Shown in pieces: positions 1 through 8,794 of a stretch of 42,049 nt of DNA. Origin of the DNA: CAYXAA01 sp964462985 (GTDB taxonomy: Bacteria > Pseudomonadota > Alphaproteobacteria > Rhizobiales > Stappiaceae); NCBI GenBank assembly GCA_964462985.1, contig CAYXAA010000038.1, positions 1-42,049 on the forward strand. The letters are read 5' to 3'. The notes beneath the pieces are model-generated. The model made no database searches. It was not told where the DNA came from and saw only the letters and a program-made list of their open reading frames with translations. Position 1 is the first letter of the stretch, and each line of letters opens with the position of its first letter. Both the position numbers and the translations under genes were made by a program.

Positions 1-854
1 AGGGCGTCCGCTGCCCGATGGAGCTGTCGACCTATTTCCGCATCAACGAGAAGAAGACCGGCCAGTTCGAGCGTACGCTGATCATCGCGGACGACGACAG
101 CTACGTCTCCTATCTCGAAGGCTGCACCGCCCCAATGCGCGACGAGCACCAGCTGCACGCCGCCGTGGTTGAGATGATTGCCCTCGACGATGCCGAGATC
201 AAGTACTCGACGGTCCAGAACTGGTATCCGGGCGACAAGGACGGCAAGGGCGGCATCTACAATTTCGTCACCAAGCGTGGCGATTGTCGCGGCCGCAATT
301 CCAAGATCTCCTGGACCCAGGTCGAGACCGGCTCCGCGATCACCTGGAAATATCCGTCCTGCATCTTGCGTGGCGACAACTCCCGCGGCGAGTTCTACTC
401 GATTGCGGTGTCGAACGGTCACCAGCAGGTCGACAGCGGCACCAAGATGATTCACCTCGGCAAGAACACGTCGAGCCGGATCATCTCCAAGGGTATTTCC
501 GCCGGCAAGTCGCAGAACACCTACCGCGGTCTGGTGTCGGCGCATCGCCGGGCAGCGAATGCACGGAACTTCACCCAGTGTGACAGCCTGCTGATCGGAC
601 AGGACTGCGGCGCGCACACCGTGCCTTACATCGAGTCCAAGAACGCTTCGGCGCAGTTCGAGCACGAGGCCACCACCTCGAAGATCTCGGACGACCAGAT
701 GTTCTACTGCCTCCAGCGCGGCCTGTCGGAAGAGGAGGCGGTTGCTCTGATCGTCAACGGTTTCGTCAAGGACGTCATCCAGCAGCTGCCGATGGAGTTC
801 GCGGTCGAGGCGCAAAAGCTGATCGGCATCTCTCTCGAGGGCAGCGTCGGATGA
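1..854 (+). CDS. sufB: Fe-S cluster assembly scaffold SufB (3' part)
   Basis: This is the C-terminal part of SufB, the core subunit of the cytosolic SufBC2D scaffold on which Fe-S clusters are built. The reading frame is open from the left edge (first full codon at 3), so the start lies outside the window; about 284 residues are visible of a family length near 490. Visible SufB hallmarks are the early GVRCPMELSTYFRIN stretch, the QCDSLLIG segment with the conserved cysteine that receives sulfur, the EHEATTSKI segment, and the ending EAQKLIGISLEGSVG. It is the first visible gene of a sufB-sufC-sufD-sufS-DUF59-sufA run. The gap to sufC is 137 bp, wider than the other gaps in the operon. Identification is from sequence similarity and from context. 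Confidence 0.97.
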   Translation, partial: GVRCPMELSTYFRINEKKTGQFERTLIIADDDSYVSYLEGCTAPMRDEHQLHAAVVEMIALDDAEIKYSTVQNWYPGDKDGKGGIYNFVTKRGDCRGRNSKISWTQVETGSAITWKYPSCILRGDNSRGEFYSIAVSNGHQQVDSGTKMIHLGKNTSSRIISKGISAGKSQNTYRGLVSAHRRAANARNFTQCDSLLIGQDCGAHTVPYIESKNASAQFEHEATTSKISDDQMFYCLQRGLSEEEAVALIVNGFVKDVIQQLPMEFAVEAQKLIGISLEGSVG

Positions 855-991
855 CGAACGAAGATCTGCGCTCCGATATCAACTCGCGGTCTGATCTGGT
901 CGGCTAACGATCATTTCGGCCATGGCGGCAAGACCTCTGGTCGGGTCCATGCTCAACCGCCGTCGACACTGACTTCCTCCAAGAGGACACA

Positions 992-1747
992 ATGCTCGAG
1001 ATCAAGAACCTCCATGCCCGCATCGCCGACGACGGCACCGAGATCCTGCGCGGCCTCAATCTCACCGTGAACGCGGGCGAAGTCCACGCCATCATGGGCC
1101 CGAACGGCTCGGGCAAGTCGACGTTGTCCTACGTGCTTGCCGGCAAGGAGGACTACGAGGTCACCGAAGGCGACGTCCTGTTCAATGGTGAGAGCATCCT
1201 GGAAATGGAGCCCGACGAGCGGGCCGCCGCAGGGCTGTTCCTCGCGTTCCAGTATCCGATCGAGATCCCCGGCGTCGCCACCATGACGTTTCTGAAGACG
1301 GCGCTCAACGCGCAGCGCAAGGCACGCGGCGAGGGCGAGCTGTCGACGCCCGAATTCATGAAGGCCGTCAAGGAGAAGGCGGCGGATCTTAACATCACGA
1401 TGGACATGCTGAAGCGCCCGTTGAACGTCGGATTCTCCGGCGGCGAGAAGAAGCGATCGGAGATCCTGCAGATGATGCTGCTGGAGCCCAAACTCTGTGT
1501 GCTCGACGAGACCGATAGCGGTCTTGACATCGACGCACTGAGGATCGTTGCCGATGGCGTCAACAAGCTGCGGTCTCCGGATCGTGCGATGGTGGTCATC
1601 ACCCACTATCAACGCCTGCTCAACCACATCGTGCCGGACGTGGTGCACGTGCTGTCGAAGGGGCGGATCGTGCGCAGCGGTGACAAGACCCTGGCGCTGG
1701 AACTCGAGAAGAACGGGTACGCCGACTTCGTCGACGCGGCAGCCTGA
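992..1747 (+). CDS. sufC: Fe-S cluster assembly ATPase SufC
   Basis: SufC is the ABC-type ATPase of the SufBC2D scaffold; ATP binding drives its dimerisation and opens the SufB/SufD interface for cluster assembly. The 251-residue protein has Walker A GPNGSGKST (residues 36-44), the Suf-type signature FSGGEKKR (148-155), Walker B ending LDETDSGLD (171-179) and the switch histidine in ITHYQRLL (His205). The EKKR signature and the DETDSGLD Walker B are characteristic of SufC rather than of transport ATPases. It has no membrane segment. The ATG at 992 follows an AAGAGGA ribosome binding site at 981-987. sufD begins 14 bp after the stop, so the two are surely cotranscribed. Confidence 0.98.
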   Translation: MLEIKNLHARIADDGTEILRGLNLTVNAGEVHAIMGPNGSGKSTLSYVLAGKEDYEVTEGDVLFNGESILEMEPDERAAAGLFLAFQYPIEIPGVATMTFLKTALNAQRKARGEGELSTPEFMKAVKEKAADLNITMDMLKRPLNVGFSGGEKKRSEILQMMLLEPKLCVLDETDSGLDIDALRIVADGVNKLRSPDRAMVVITHYQRLLNHIVPDVVHVLSKGRIVRSGDKTLALELEKNGYADFVDAAA

Positions 1748-1761
1748 GCGGAGGATTGGCA

Positions 1762-3084
1762 ATGAATATCGAGACGCGCAGCATGAAGACGCGCGCCGAG
1801 GCCGACCTCGCCGCCCGCTATGACGGATTGCGCGCTGCGCTGCCGGGCGACGTCCTTGTCCGTGCACGCCGGGATGCGGCTGCCGCGGCCTTCGAAAGGG
1901 CCGGATTGCCGCATCGGCGCGTTGAGGACTGGAAATATTCCGACCTGCGTGCCCGCCTGACGTCCGTACCGGATTTTGCGGCCAAGGCAGCGGCCAGTGG
2001 GACGATGCCGGCTTCGGCCAGCTCCGGCTTTGCTGCCGTCGACGCCTTCCGTCTGGTGCTGGTGGACGGTCATCTGGCGCCGGCGCTGTCGGACATCAAG
2101 GCGCTCGCGGAGACGGGCGTGGCCGTGGTGCCGTTGGCCGAGGCATTGACCGAGCAAGGGGTCGAACTGTTCGACCTGCCGGCGATAGCCGCCGATGACC
2201 AGGCAATGGGGCTTAACACCATGTTCGCGGCGGACGGCGTGGTCGTGACCGTTCCAGCGGGCACGGCCTTGTCGAAGCCGATTGAGATTGTCGTCGCCTC
2301 GGCGACCGACCGTCCGGTCGCAGCAATGGTTCGCAATGTGGTAACGGTCGGACAGGGCGCTTCCGTCAGGATCCTGGAGAGCTTCGTCGGCGGAAGCGCG
2401 GGCACGTTCCTGAACGCGGTGACCGACTATCGGCTCGCAGACAAGGCCGAGATTGCGATCGCGCGGCTGCAGTCCGAAACCGCCGACACCACCCATGTCG
2501 CCAGCGCCGTCCTGACGCTCGGGGCCGCAGCGAAGGCGAAACTGATCGCCGCCGGCATCGGTTCATCTTTTGCCCGCAACCAGACTTTCCTTGCCTTCAC
2601 TGGCGAGGAAGCTCGGGCCGATCTGCTCGGCATTACCATGGTGCGTGATGGCCAGCATGTGGACCAGACGCTTGTGGTCGATCACGCGGTGCCGCACTGC
2701 GACAGCCGGGAACATTTCAAGGCGGTTGTCGACGATCGAGCCGAAGGGGTGTTCCAGGGCAAGATCATCGTGCGCCCGCATGCGCAGAAGACCGATGGCC
2801 GGATGATGACCCAGGCGCTGCTCCTGTCGGAGGAGGCGTCGATGTCGAACAAGCCGGAGCTCGAGATCTTCGCCGACGACGTGCAGTGCGCCCATGGCGC
2901 AACGAGCGGCCAGATCGACGAGGATCTGCTGTTCTACCTGCGCGCCCGTGGCATCCCCGAGGACGAGGCTCGCACTTTGCTGGTGCTGGCATTCCTGGCC
3001 GAGGCTGTGGAAGAGATCGAGGACGAGCAGATCGTCGAAGTGCTGGAGGCCCGCATCCGCGATTGGCTGATGGCCAAGGAGTAG
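1762..3084 (+). CDS. sufD: Fe-S cluster assembly protein SufD
   Basis: SufD is the SufB paralogue that completes the SufBC2D scaffold and is linked to iron entry. The 440-residue protein has the short N-terminal helical region ending in RVEDWKYSDLRA (about residues 50-60) and the right-handed beta-helix core. The C-terminal motif VQCAHGATSGQIDEDLLFY holds the conserved cysteine and histidine at the SufB interface. I chose ATG 1762 because GGAGGA at 1750-1755 sits six bases upstream; an in-frame TTG at 1756 would overlap that site. It lies 14 bp after sufC and 5 bp before sufS. Length and motifs are normal for the family. Confidence 0.96.
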   Translation: MNIETRSMKTRAEADLAARYDGLRAALPGDVLVRARRDAAAAAFERAGLPHRRVEDWKYSDLRARLTSVPDFAAKAAASGTMPASASSGFAAVDAFRLVLVDGHLAPALSDIKALAETGVAVVPLAEALTEQGVELFDLPAIAADDQAMGLNTMFAADGVVVTVPAGTALSKPIEIVVASATDRPVAAMVRNVVTVGQGASVRILESFVGGSAGTFLNAVTDYRLADKAEIAIARLQSETADTTHVASAVLTLGAAAKAKLIAAGIGSSFARNQTFLAFTGEEARADLLGITMVRDGQHVDQTLVVDHAVPHCDSREHFKAVVDDRAEGVFQGKIIVRPHAQKTDGRMMTQALLLSEEASMSNKPELEIFADDVQCAHGATSGQIDEDLLFYLRARGIPEDEARTLLVLAFLAEAVEEIEDEQIVEVLEARIRDWLMAKE

Positions 3085-3089
3085 CAATC

Positions 3090-4337
3090 GTGACCACTGC
3101 GAGCGCCGAACTGACCGCTTCCTACGATGTCGAGGCGATCCGCCGCGACTTCCCGATCCTTTCCCGGGAAGTTTACGGCAAGCCGCTGACCTATCTCGAC
3201 AACGGCGCCTCGGCGCAGAAGCCGCAGGTGGTGATTGACGCGATTGCACGGGCTTACGGCCAAGAATACGCCAACGTCCATCGTGGCCTGCATTTCCTGT
3301 CGAACCTGGCGACAGAGCACTATGAAGCGGCGCGAGAGACGGTGCGCCGTTTCCTGAACGCGCCTTCTCTCGAAGAGGTCATCTTCACCCGTTCGACCAC
3401 CGAAGCAATCAATCTCGTCTCCTATGCCTTCGGCCACGATGCGATCGGAGAGGGCGACGAGATCGTGCTCTCCATCATGGAGCACCACTCCAATATCGTG
3501 CCGTGGCACTTTCATCGCGAGCGCCGCGGCGCAGTGCTGAAATGGGTCTACGTTCGGGAGGACGGCTCGTTTGACCTTGACGCCTTCGAAAATGCCCTGA
3601 CCGAGCGCACGAAGCTTGTCGCCATCACCCACATGTCGAACGTGCTCGGCACCGTCGTCCCGATCAAGGACGTGTGCCGGATCGCCCGTGAACGCGGCAT
3701 TCCGGTGCTGGTCGATGGCAGCCAGGCGGCGGTGCACCTTCCCGTCGACGTACAGGACCTCGGCTGCGACTTCTATGTCTTCACGGGCCACAAGGTCTAC
3801 GGCCCGACGGGCATCGGCGTGCTCTGGGGCCGGATGGAGCATCTGGAGCGCATGCGGCCATTCAACGGCGGCGGCGAGATGATCGAGGACGTGACCGAGG
3901 ACCGCGTTACCTACAATCATCCGCCTCACCGTTTTGAGGCCGGCACGCCGCCGATCGTGCAGGCGATTGGGCTTGGTGCCGCATTGTCCTATATGGAAAG
4001 CGTGGGTCGGGAGCGGATTGCTGCGCACGAGGCAATGCTGAAGGATTACGCTCACCAGCGGCTCGGCGAGATGAACTCGATCCGGATCTTCGGCGACGCG
4101 CCGGGGAAAGGGGCGATCGTCTCCTTCGAAATGAAGGGGGTTCACGCCCACGACGTGTCGATGATCATCGATCGAGAAGGGGTGGCAATCAGGGCCGGAA
4201 CGCATTGCGCCCAACCCTTGCTTGCCCGCTACGGCGTGACTTCGACCTGCCGGGCGAGCTTCGGCCTCTACAACACGGTCGAGGAGGTCGATCGGCTCGC
4301 TTCCGCATTGCGGAAGGCCCAGGATTTCTTTGCGTGA
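3090..4337 (+). CDS. sufS: cysteine desulfurase SufS
   Basis: SufS is a PLP-dependent class V aminotransferase-fold enzyme that removes sulfur from L-cysteine, giving alanine and a persulfide that feeds the SUF scaffold. The 415-residue protein shows the PLP lysine in VFTGHKVYGPTG (Lys235), substrate-site residues in RFEAGTPP (281-288) and the persulfide cysteine in RAGTHCAQPL (Cys373). The short RAGTHCAQP loop is typical of group II desulfurases (SufS/CsdA). The open frame extends upstream inside sufD, but the GTG at 3090 has AAGGAG at 3076-3081 and matches the family N-terminus, so that start is preferred. No sufE is visible in the window; sulfur relay may be direct, or sufE may be elsewhere. 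It runs straight into the DUF59 gene. Confidence 0.96.
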   Translation: MTTASAELTASYDVEAIRRDFPILSREVYGKPLTYLDNGASAQKPQVVIDAIARAYGQEYANVHRGLHFLSNLATEHYEAARETVRRFLNAPSLEEVIFTRSTTEAINLVSYAFGHDAIGEGDEIVLSIMEHHSNIVPWHFHRERRGAVLKWVYVREDGSFDLDAFENALTERTKLVAITHMSNVLGTVVPIKDVCRIARERGIPVLVDGSQAAVHLPVDVQDLGCDFYVFTGHKVYGPTGIGVLWGRMEHLERMRPFNGGGEMIEDVTEDRVTYNHPPHRFEAGTPPIVQAIGLGAALSYMESVGRERIAAHEAMLKDYAHQRLGEMNSIRIFGDAPGKGAIVSFEMKGVHAHDVSMIIDREGVAIRAGTHCAQPLLARYGVTSTCRASFGLYNTVEEVDRLASALRKAQDFFA

Positions 4338-4344
4338 GGACGTC

Positions 4345-4740
4345 ATGACGGATCACAGCACCGCAGCCGCACGGGACGAGACGCAGGAAGGCCGTGAGCC
4401 GGCGGAGACGACCTCGACCATCCCGGCGGACGAACTGGACCGGATCACGTCCGACATCATCCAGGCTCTGAAGACGGTTTACGATCCGGAGATCCCCGCC
4501 GATATCTACGAGCTCGGCCTGATCTACAAGGTCGATATCGAAGATGACCGCTCGGTGGCCATCGACATGACGCTGACCGCGCCGGGTTGTCCGGTGGCCG
4601 GGGAAATGCCGGGCTGGGTCGAAGACGCCGTCAGCGCGGTTCCCGGCGTTGGTCCGGTGACCGTGAACATGGTGTTCGATCCCCCTTGGACACCCGATCG
4701 CATGTCGGAAGAGGCGCGTATTGCGCTGAACTGGTTTTAG
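4345..4740 (+). CDS. SUF-associated DUF59/MIP18-family protein (SufT/PaaD-like)
   Basis: This 131-residue protein belongs to the DUF59 (MIP18/PaaD-like) family that accompanies SUF operons and takes part in Fe-S cluster maturation or delivery. The conserved core is visible: VYDPEIPADIYELGLIY, then MTLTAPGCPVAGEMPG with the conserved cysteine, then VFDPPWTPDRMSEEAR. The first 30 or so residues are polar and low in conservation. ATG 4345 is 7 bp after the sufS stop and is preceded by GAGGA at 4336-4340; an upstream TTG at 4330 would overlap sufS. Position between sufS and sufA supports a role in the same pathway. The exact biochemical step is not settled for this family. Confidence 0.9.
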   Translation: MTDHSTAAARDETQEGREPAETTSTIPADELDRITSDIIQALKTVYDPEIPADIYELGLIYKVDIEDDRSVAIDMTLTAPGCPVAGEMPGWVEDAVSAVPGVGPVTVNMVFDPPWTPDRMSEEARIALNWF

Positions 4741-4789
4741 GACCAACCTCTCGCGCTATATGCTGCGAAAGGACACTAGGGACTGAACA

Positions 4790-5173
4790 ATGGTACGTGC
4801 CAAGTTTCAGGTACTGAAGCTGACGGAAGCGGCCGCGGACCGGGTCCGCGAGATCGTGGCCGGCGCCGACCGTCCCGTCGCGGGCCTTCGACTCAGCGTG
4901 CGCAAAGGCGGCTGCGCCGGGATGGAATATGCGATGGAACTCGTCGAGGCGGCCCAGCCAGGTGACGACCTCGTCGAAATTGACGGGGCCCGCATCTTTG
5001 TCGATCCGGCTGCGGTCCTTTTCCTGCTTGGGACCGAAATGGATTTCGAGGTGACGAAGCTGCGTTCTGGCTTCGTGTTCCGCAACCCTAATGAGGTATC
5101 GGCCTGCGGCTGCGGCGAATCCGTGGAGTTGCGGCCGGCCGATCCCGCTGCCCTCGAGCCCCAGGCAAGCTGA
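4790..5173 (+). CDS. sufA: A-type Fe-S carrier SufA (HesB/IscA family)
   Basis: A 127-residue A-type carrier that receives clusters from the SUF scaffold and passes them to target apoproteins. The three ligand cysteines of the family are present: Cys42 in RKGGCAGMEY and Cys106/Cys108 in ACGCGESV. ATG 4790 is preceded by AGGGA at 4778-4782. The gap to the DUF59 gene is 49 bp, small enough for cotranscription. About 20 residues follow the C-terminal CGCG motif, longer than in many IscA proteins. A second A-type carrier lies at 16432-16773, so this genome has at least two. Confidence 0.93.
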   Translation: MVRAKFQVLKLTEAAADRVREIVAGADRPVAGLRLSVRKGGCAGMEYAMELVEAAQPGDDLVEIDGARIFVDPAAVLFLLGTEMDFEVTKLRSGFVFRNPNEVSACGCGESVELRPADPAALEPQAS

Positions 5174-5182
5174 GGCTCCACC

Positions 5183-5863
5183 TTGCCGACCACAGCCGAT
5201 CTCTTCCAGCGTCTTCGCCGCGATGCCGGTCCGACGTGGAGGCGCTACGTTGGACACCGCTTCGTTGAAGGCCTTGGCGACGGAAGCCTCCCGGAAGCGG
5301 CCTTTCGCCACTACCTCACCCAGGACTACCTTTTCCTGATCCACTTCGCGCGGGCCTATGCGTTGGCCGTCTACAAGAGCAGCACGCTCGACGAGATGCG
5401 CAAGGCCCATGCCGGATTGAAGGCGATCCTCGATGTCGAGATGGATCTCCATGTTCGCATCTGTGCCCGCTGGGGCGTGACGCCTTCGGACCTGGAAGTC
5501 ACACCCGAGGCAGGGCCGACCATGGCCTATACCCGATATGTCCTTGAAACTGGCGTGCGCGGTGATCTGCTCGACCTGGAGGTGGCGCTGGCGCCCTGTA
5601 TCCTCGGCTATGCCGAGATCGGTCGCACGCTTGCGCAACGGCCCGGGGCGATGCGGGAGTCAAACCCATATCGCGAGTGGATCGCCGAATACGCCGGCGA
5701 GGCGTTCCAGACGGTGGCCGCCGAGGCCGAAGCTGAGCTCGATCGCCTGGCCAGGCACGCACTTACCGAAGCGCGCTATCCGCGCCTGCTGAAAATCTTC
5801 GATGAGGCAACGCGTCTTGAGATCGATTTCTGGGACATGGGTTTGAGCGCAGCAAAACTCTGA
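5183..5863 (+). CDS. tenA: TenA-family aminopyrimidine aminohydrolase (thiaminase II)
   Basis: This 226-residue protein matches TenA, which hydrolyses aminopyrimidine breakdown products of thiamine to HMP for salvage; it lies in the TenA/PqqC helical-bundle fold. The likely catalytic residues of TenA are all visible: Asp48 in HYLTQDYLFL, Cys139 in LAPCILGYAEIG, and Glu213 near the end in RLEIDFWDMGL. The start appears to be TTG at 5183, nine bases after the sufA stop, with GAGG overlapping that stop; no ATG or GTG exists upstream in this frame before the sufA gene. It may therefore be translated at a modest level, coupled to sufA. No other thiamine gene is nearby. Its stop codon forms part of a hairpin shared with the convergent GGDEF gene. 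Confidence 0.85.
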   Translation: MPTTADLFQRLRRDAGPTWRRYVGHRFVEGLGDGSLPEAAFRHYLTQDYLFLIHFARAYALAVYKSSTLDEMRKAHAGLKAILDVEMDLHVRICARWGVTPSDLEVTPEAGPTMAYTRYVLETGVRGDLLDLEVALAPCILGYAEIGRTLAQRPGAMRESNPYREWIAEYAGEAFQTVAAEAEAELDRLARHALTEARYPRLLKIFDEATRLEIDFWDMGLSAAKL

Positions 5864-5891
5864 CGTCCCCCGGCGCATGACGAAACGTCAG
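5860..5891. terminator. hairpin between convergent tenA and GGDEF genes
   Basis: The arms CTGACGT (5860-5866) and ACGTCAG (5885-5891) pair perfectly over 7 bp with an 18-base loop. The tenA stop codon lies in the left arm and the stop of the minus-strand GGDEF gene in the right arm. There is no clear U tract on either side, so action as a two-way terminator is only an inference. Confidence 0.35.
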
Positions 5892-6955
5892 GCGACCTGG
5901 ATGCCGTCGTCCCGCGGCAGAACACCGACATCGTTTTCATCGCGGACGCAATTCCGTCCCGCTCGCTTGGCAGCGTAGAGCGCCGCATCGGCCCTGGCGA
6001 TCAGGGATTGTGCGGTGTCCTTGGGGTGATGGGCCGCGACTCCGATGGAAATCGTGATCCGGCCGAGATGTTCCCCGGTCGACCGTTTCACCAACTCCTT
6101 GGAAATGACGGCGCGACGAATGTGCTCGGCGACGGTAACGGCCTGTGACAGCCCAGTGTTGGGCAAGATAATCGCGAATTCCTCGCCGCCGTACCGGCAG
6201 GTGATGTCATGGCCCTTGACGTTGTGCTTGACGGCAAGAGCCACGAGCCGCAGCACCTGGTCGCCGGTCTGGTGCCCATAATTGTCGTTGAACTGCTTGA
6301 AATGGTCGATGTCGGTCAGGAGCAGTGCCAGCGGAGCGTTTGCATCGGCGGCCTCGCACACCATTCGCTCCAGAATGTGATCGAAGTGCTTGCGGTTGTG
6401 GAGCGTGGTCAACTCGTCGGTCAGTGACTCGTGACGGATAGCTTCAAGATTTTCATGCAATGCCTTGATTTGTCGCCGCGATTCAATTATCTGGCGCTCA
6501 AGGTCGAGGTTGACGAGGCGGGCTTCTCTGGTCGCTTGAAGCAGATGAGCGGCGATTGCTTTTACCACATCCGGCTCATGCGCGTTCTCCAAGGCGGAGC
6601 AGGCCTCCTCCAGCAAGGCGCCGTAGTTTGCCGTGGTGTTGGCGCTGCGCGTCAGCAGCTCCATCGTGTCTTTCAATTCCGACGAGAACTGGCCACCCAC
6701 TTGGCCGATGCGGTCGCCGAGGCGGTGGGGTGAGAGAAACTGATTGTAGATCGCCTGCAGGTCGTCGAGGGCCATGTCGCCATGCTCATGGAGCAGAGTG
6801 TTGACGGCCCTGTTCAGCGACTGATTGAAACCGGCAGCGTAGGTATACCAGAGCTCATAGAAGCGCGGGTATGCCGGAATGCGGTTGCGCCGGATATGGT
6901 CGAGCGCCATCTCCGCGTAGACGACAGTGCGCTGATGGTCTTCATCCTGGCTCAT
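5888..6955 (-). CDS. GGDEF-domain diguanylate cyclase
   Basis: A probable diguanylate cyclase making cyclic di-GMP from two GTP. Taking the ATG at 6955, the protein has 355 residues. The first 170 or so are a helical, soluble region found in front of GGDEF domains in alphaproteobacteria, with a coiled-coil-like stretch before ESLTDELTTLHNRKHFD (about 176-192). The GGDEF domain follows, with metal-binding TDIDHFKQFND and the active motif CRYGGEEF (GGEEF, 256-260). The allosteric inhibitory site, normally RxxD, reads KGHD (247-250), so its arginine is replaced by lysine. The open frame extends to 7036 with other possible starts at 6979 and 7003; none has a clear ribosome binding site. No membrane segment is visible. 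It stands alone, convergent with tenA. Confidence 0.88.
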   Translation of the reverse strand: MSQDEDHQRTVVYAEMALDHIRRNRIPAYPRFYELWYTYAAGFNQSLNRAVNTLLHEHGDMALDDLQAIYNQFLSPHRLGDRIGQVGGQFSSELKDTMELLTRSANTTANYGALLEEACSALENAHEPDVVKAIAAHLLQATREARLVNLDLERQIIESRRQIKALHENLEAIRHESLTDELTTLHNRKHFDHILERMVCEAADANAPLALLLTDIDHFKQFNDNYGHQTGDQVLRLVALAVKHNVKGHDITCRYGGEEFAIILPNTGLSQAVTVAEHIRRAVISKELVKRSTGEHLGRITISIGVAAHHPKDTAQSLIARADAALYAAKRAGRNCVRDENDVGVLPRDDGIQVA

Positions 6956-7219
6956 TGTGCCGCTCGCAAAGGATTGCATTCGACCAAACACGATCCCTTG
7001 CATTCCTGACCATGTACGGCCACTGAGTATGGTCAAAATTACCTAAGGAAAGCTTAATATCTTTCGCGCCAAAGATGTGGCTGGTTAGAATGTCGCGTGA
7101 CGTGACGGAACAACTAGGGCAGGCGACACTTTCGGTCGTCAAACCCCTTCGTCAGACATTTCACCGTGTGAGAAACACCGGTTGCGGCATTCCTCAGGGG
7201 AAGGATCAGGCCTGGGTAC

Positions 7220-8629
7220 TTAGCCGGCGCGTCGGGCCCTGGGATCCCGCAGCAGAAATGCAGGGACGTGGTCCCCGAGGCCAACGACCGGCTTGTCATC
7301 TGCGGCAGAAGCAGACTGCGTGCGAGGGCGTTTCGGCGTCGCGTCCTTGACAGACTTTTCCCGCCGACGATCTGCCGTCGAGGGCTTGTCCTCGACACGC
7401 CCGCGTGTCTTGCCCTCCGATGATCTCGATCCGGACGCCTTGCGGCGGTCTCCGGATTTCTGACCGCGGCGTGCCTTGCGTTCGGACCGGGCCGCCTCGA
7501 AATCTATCGGGTCGCCGAGCCAATCTATCTTGCGCTGGATCAGTGCCTCAATGGCAGTGAGATACTTCTCGTCGTCAGGACAAACGATAGAGTAGGCTAC
7601 GCCGGAGCGACCCGCACGTCCCGTCCGTCCGATCCGGTGGACATAATCTTCCGCATGCGTCGGCACGTCGTAGTTGATGACGTGGCTCACGTCCGGAATG
7701 TCGAGACCGCGCGCGGCGACATCGCTGGCGACCAGCAGCGAGATCTGGCCCTTGCGGAACGCCTCGAGGGTCGCCATCCGGGTGCGCTGATCCAGGTCGC
7801 CATGGAGCGCGCCGACGGAGAAACCGTGCTTGTCGAGCGAGCGGAACAAGGTCGAGACGTCCCGCTTGCGGTTGCAGAAGATGATCGCGTTCTTCAGATC
7901 ATCGGCCTCGCGGATCAGATCGCGAAGGCGCGCCCGCTTCTCGTAATCCTCGGAATCGGCCGCCACCAGCAGCTGCTTGACGGTTTCCGCGGTCGAAGAG
8001 GTCCTTGCCACCTCGACTCGCGCCGGGTTGTGCAGGAACGTGTCGACCAGGCGCTGAATTTCCGGCGGCATGGTCGCCGAGAAGAACAGCGTCTGGCGCG
8101 TGAAGGGTATCAGTTTGCAGATGCGCTCGATGTCCGGAATGAACCCCATGTCGAGCATCCGGTCGGCTTCGTCGATCACCAGGATCTCGACGCCCTGTAA
8201 CAGCAGCTTGCCGCGCTCGACGTGATCCAGGAGGCGGCCGGGAGTTGCGATCAACACGTCGGCGCCGCGTTCGATCTTCTTGTCCTGATCGCCGAACGAC
8301 ACGCCGCCAATAAGCAGGGCAACATTGAGCTTGTGGTTGATGCCGTAGCGGCTGAAGTTCTCTTCCACCTGCGCAGCGAGCTCGCGCGTCGGCTCGAGGA
8401 TGAGCGTTCGCGGCATGCGGGCGCGGGCGCGGCCCTTCTCCAGTAGCGTCAACATCGGAAGCGTGAAGGACGCCGTCTTTCCGGTACCGGTCTGTGCAAG
8501 ACCGAGGACGTCGCGGCGCTCGAGAACATGCGGAATGGCGCCGGCTTGAATGGCGGTCGGTTCCTTGTAGCCCGCCGCCTCGACGGCTGCGAGAACCTTC
8601 TCGCTCAGGCCGAGTGAGGAAAAACTCAT
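7220..8629 (-). CDS. rhlE: DEAD-box RNA helicase, RhlE type
   Basis: An ATP-dependent RNA helicase of 469 residues, likely acting in RNA turnover or ribosome assembly. Motifs in order: Q motif with GYKEPTAIQ (20-28), motif I AQTGTGKT (45-52), motif Ia EPTRELAAQ, motif Ib TPGRLLDHV, motif II VIDEADRML (151-159), motif III SATMP (184-188), and in the second RecA domain ASDVAARGLDIP and HRIGRTGRAG. From about residue 390 the tail is basic and low in complexity, as in RhlE proteins, and may bind RNA. ATG 8629 has AGGTG a few bases upstream. A promoter-like pair lies at 8704-8731. The gene stands as its own transcription unit. RhlE is the closest subfamily by overall layout, but the exact subfamily is an inference. 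Confidence 0.93.
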   Translation of the reverse strand: MSFSSLGLSEKVLAAVEAAGYKEPTAIQAGAIPHVLERRDVLGLAQTGTGKTASFTLPMLTLLEKGRARARMPRTLILEPTRELAAQVEENFSRYGINHKLNVALLIGGVSFGDQDKKIERGADVLIATPGRLLDHVERGKLLLQGVEILVIDEADRMLDMGFIPDIERICKLIPFTRQTLFFSATMPPEIQRLVDTFLHNPARVEVARTSSTAETVKQLLVAADSEDYEKRARLRDLIREADDLKNAIIFCNRKRDVSTLFRSLDKHGFSVGALHGDLDQRTRMATLEAFRKGQISLLVASDVAARGLDIPDVSHVINYDVPTHAEDYVHRIGRTGRAGRSGVAYSIVCPDDEKYLTAIEALIQRKIDWLGDPIDFEAARSERKARRGQKSGDRRKASGSRSSEGKTRGRVEDKPSTADRRREKSVKDATPKRPRTQSASAADDKPVVGLGDHVPAFLLRDPRARRAG

Positions 8630-8703
8630 GACACCTATTTACGTTGGATTGCTTCGGTCTGCAGGCGGTCGTGGCGACCGCTCGCACAGTCCGATTGCGG
8701 CGC

Positions 8704-8731
8704 ACACTACAGTCCAAAAGAAAAATGTCAA
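8704..8731 (-). promoter_or_regulatory. putative sigma70-type promoter of the RhlE-like helicase
   Basis: Read on the minus strand, a perfect TTGACA (8731-8726) is followed after 16 bp by TAGTGT (8709-8704). The start of transcription would fall near 8697, giving a leader of about 70 bases before the ATG at 8629. The -10 match is moderate. Confidence 0.45.
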
Positions 8732-8794
8732 TGGAAGACCGCAATGTAGCGCCGACGAATTACGTCTCATCATCTCCCGGTCGATTGGATGCGG

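Noticed and set aside
953..1867. Long minus-strand open frame opposite sufC
   Set aside because: It is rich in His/Arg/Gln/Leu as expected of the antisense of a GC-rich gene, lacks any motif, and the sufC frame carries all ABC motifs.
2934..4346. 470-codon minus-strand open frame opposite sufS
   Set aside because: Antisense shadow of sufS; composition is unlike a protein and the plus-strand frame has complete active-site motifs.
7022..7219. Possible small gene between the GGDEF gene and the helicase
   Set aside because: Short frames only, with no ribosome binding site; more likely the leader of the GGDEF gene and the 3' region of the helicase gene.
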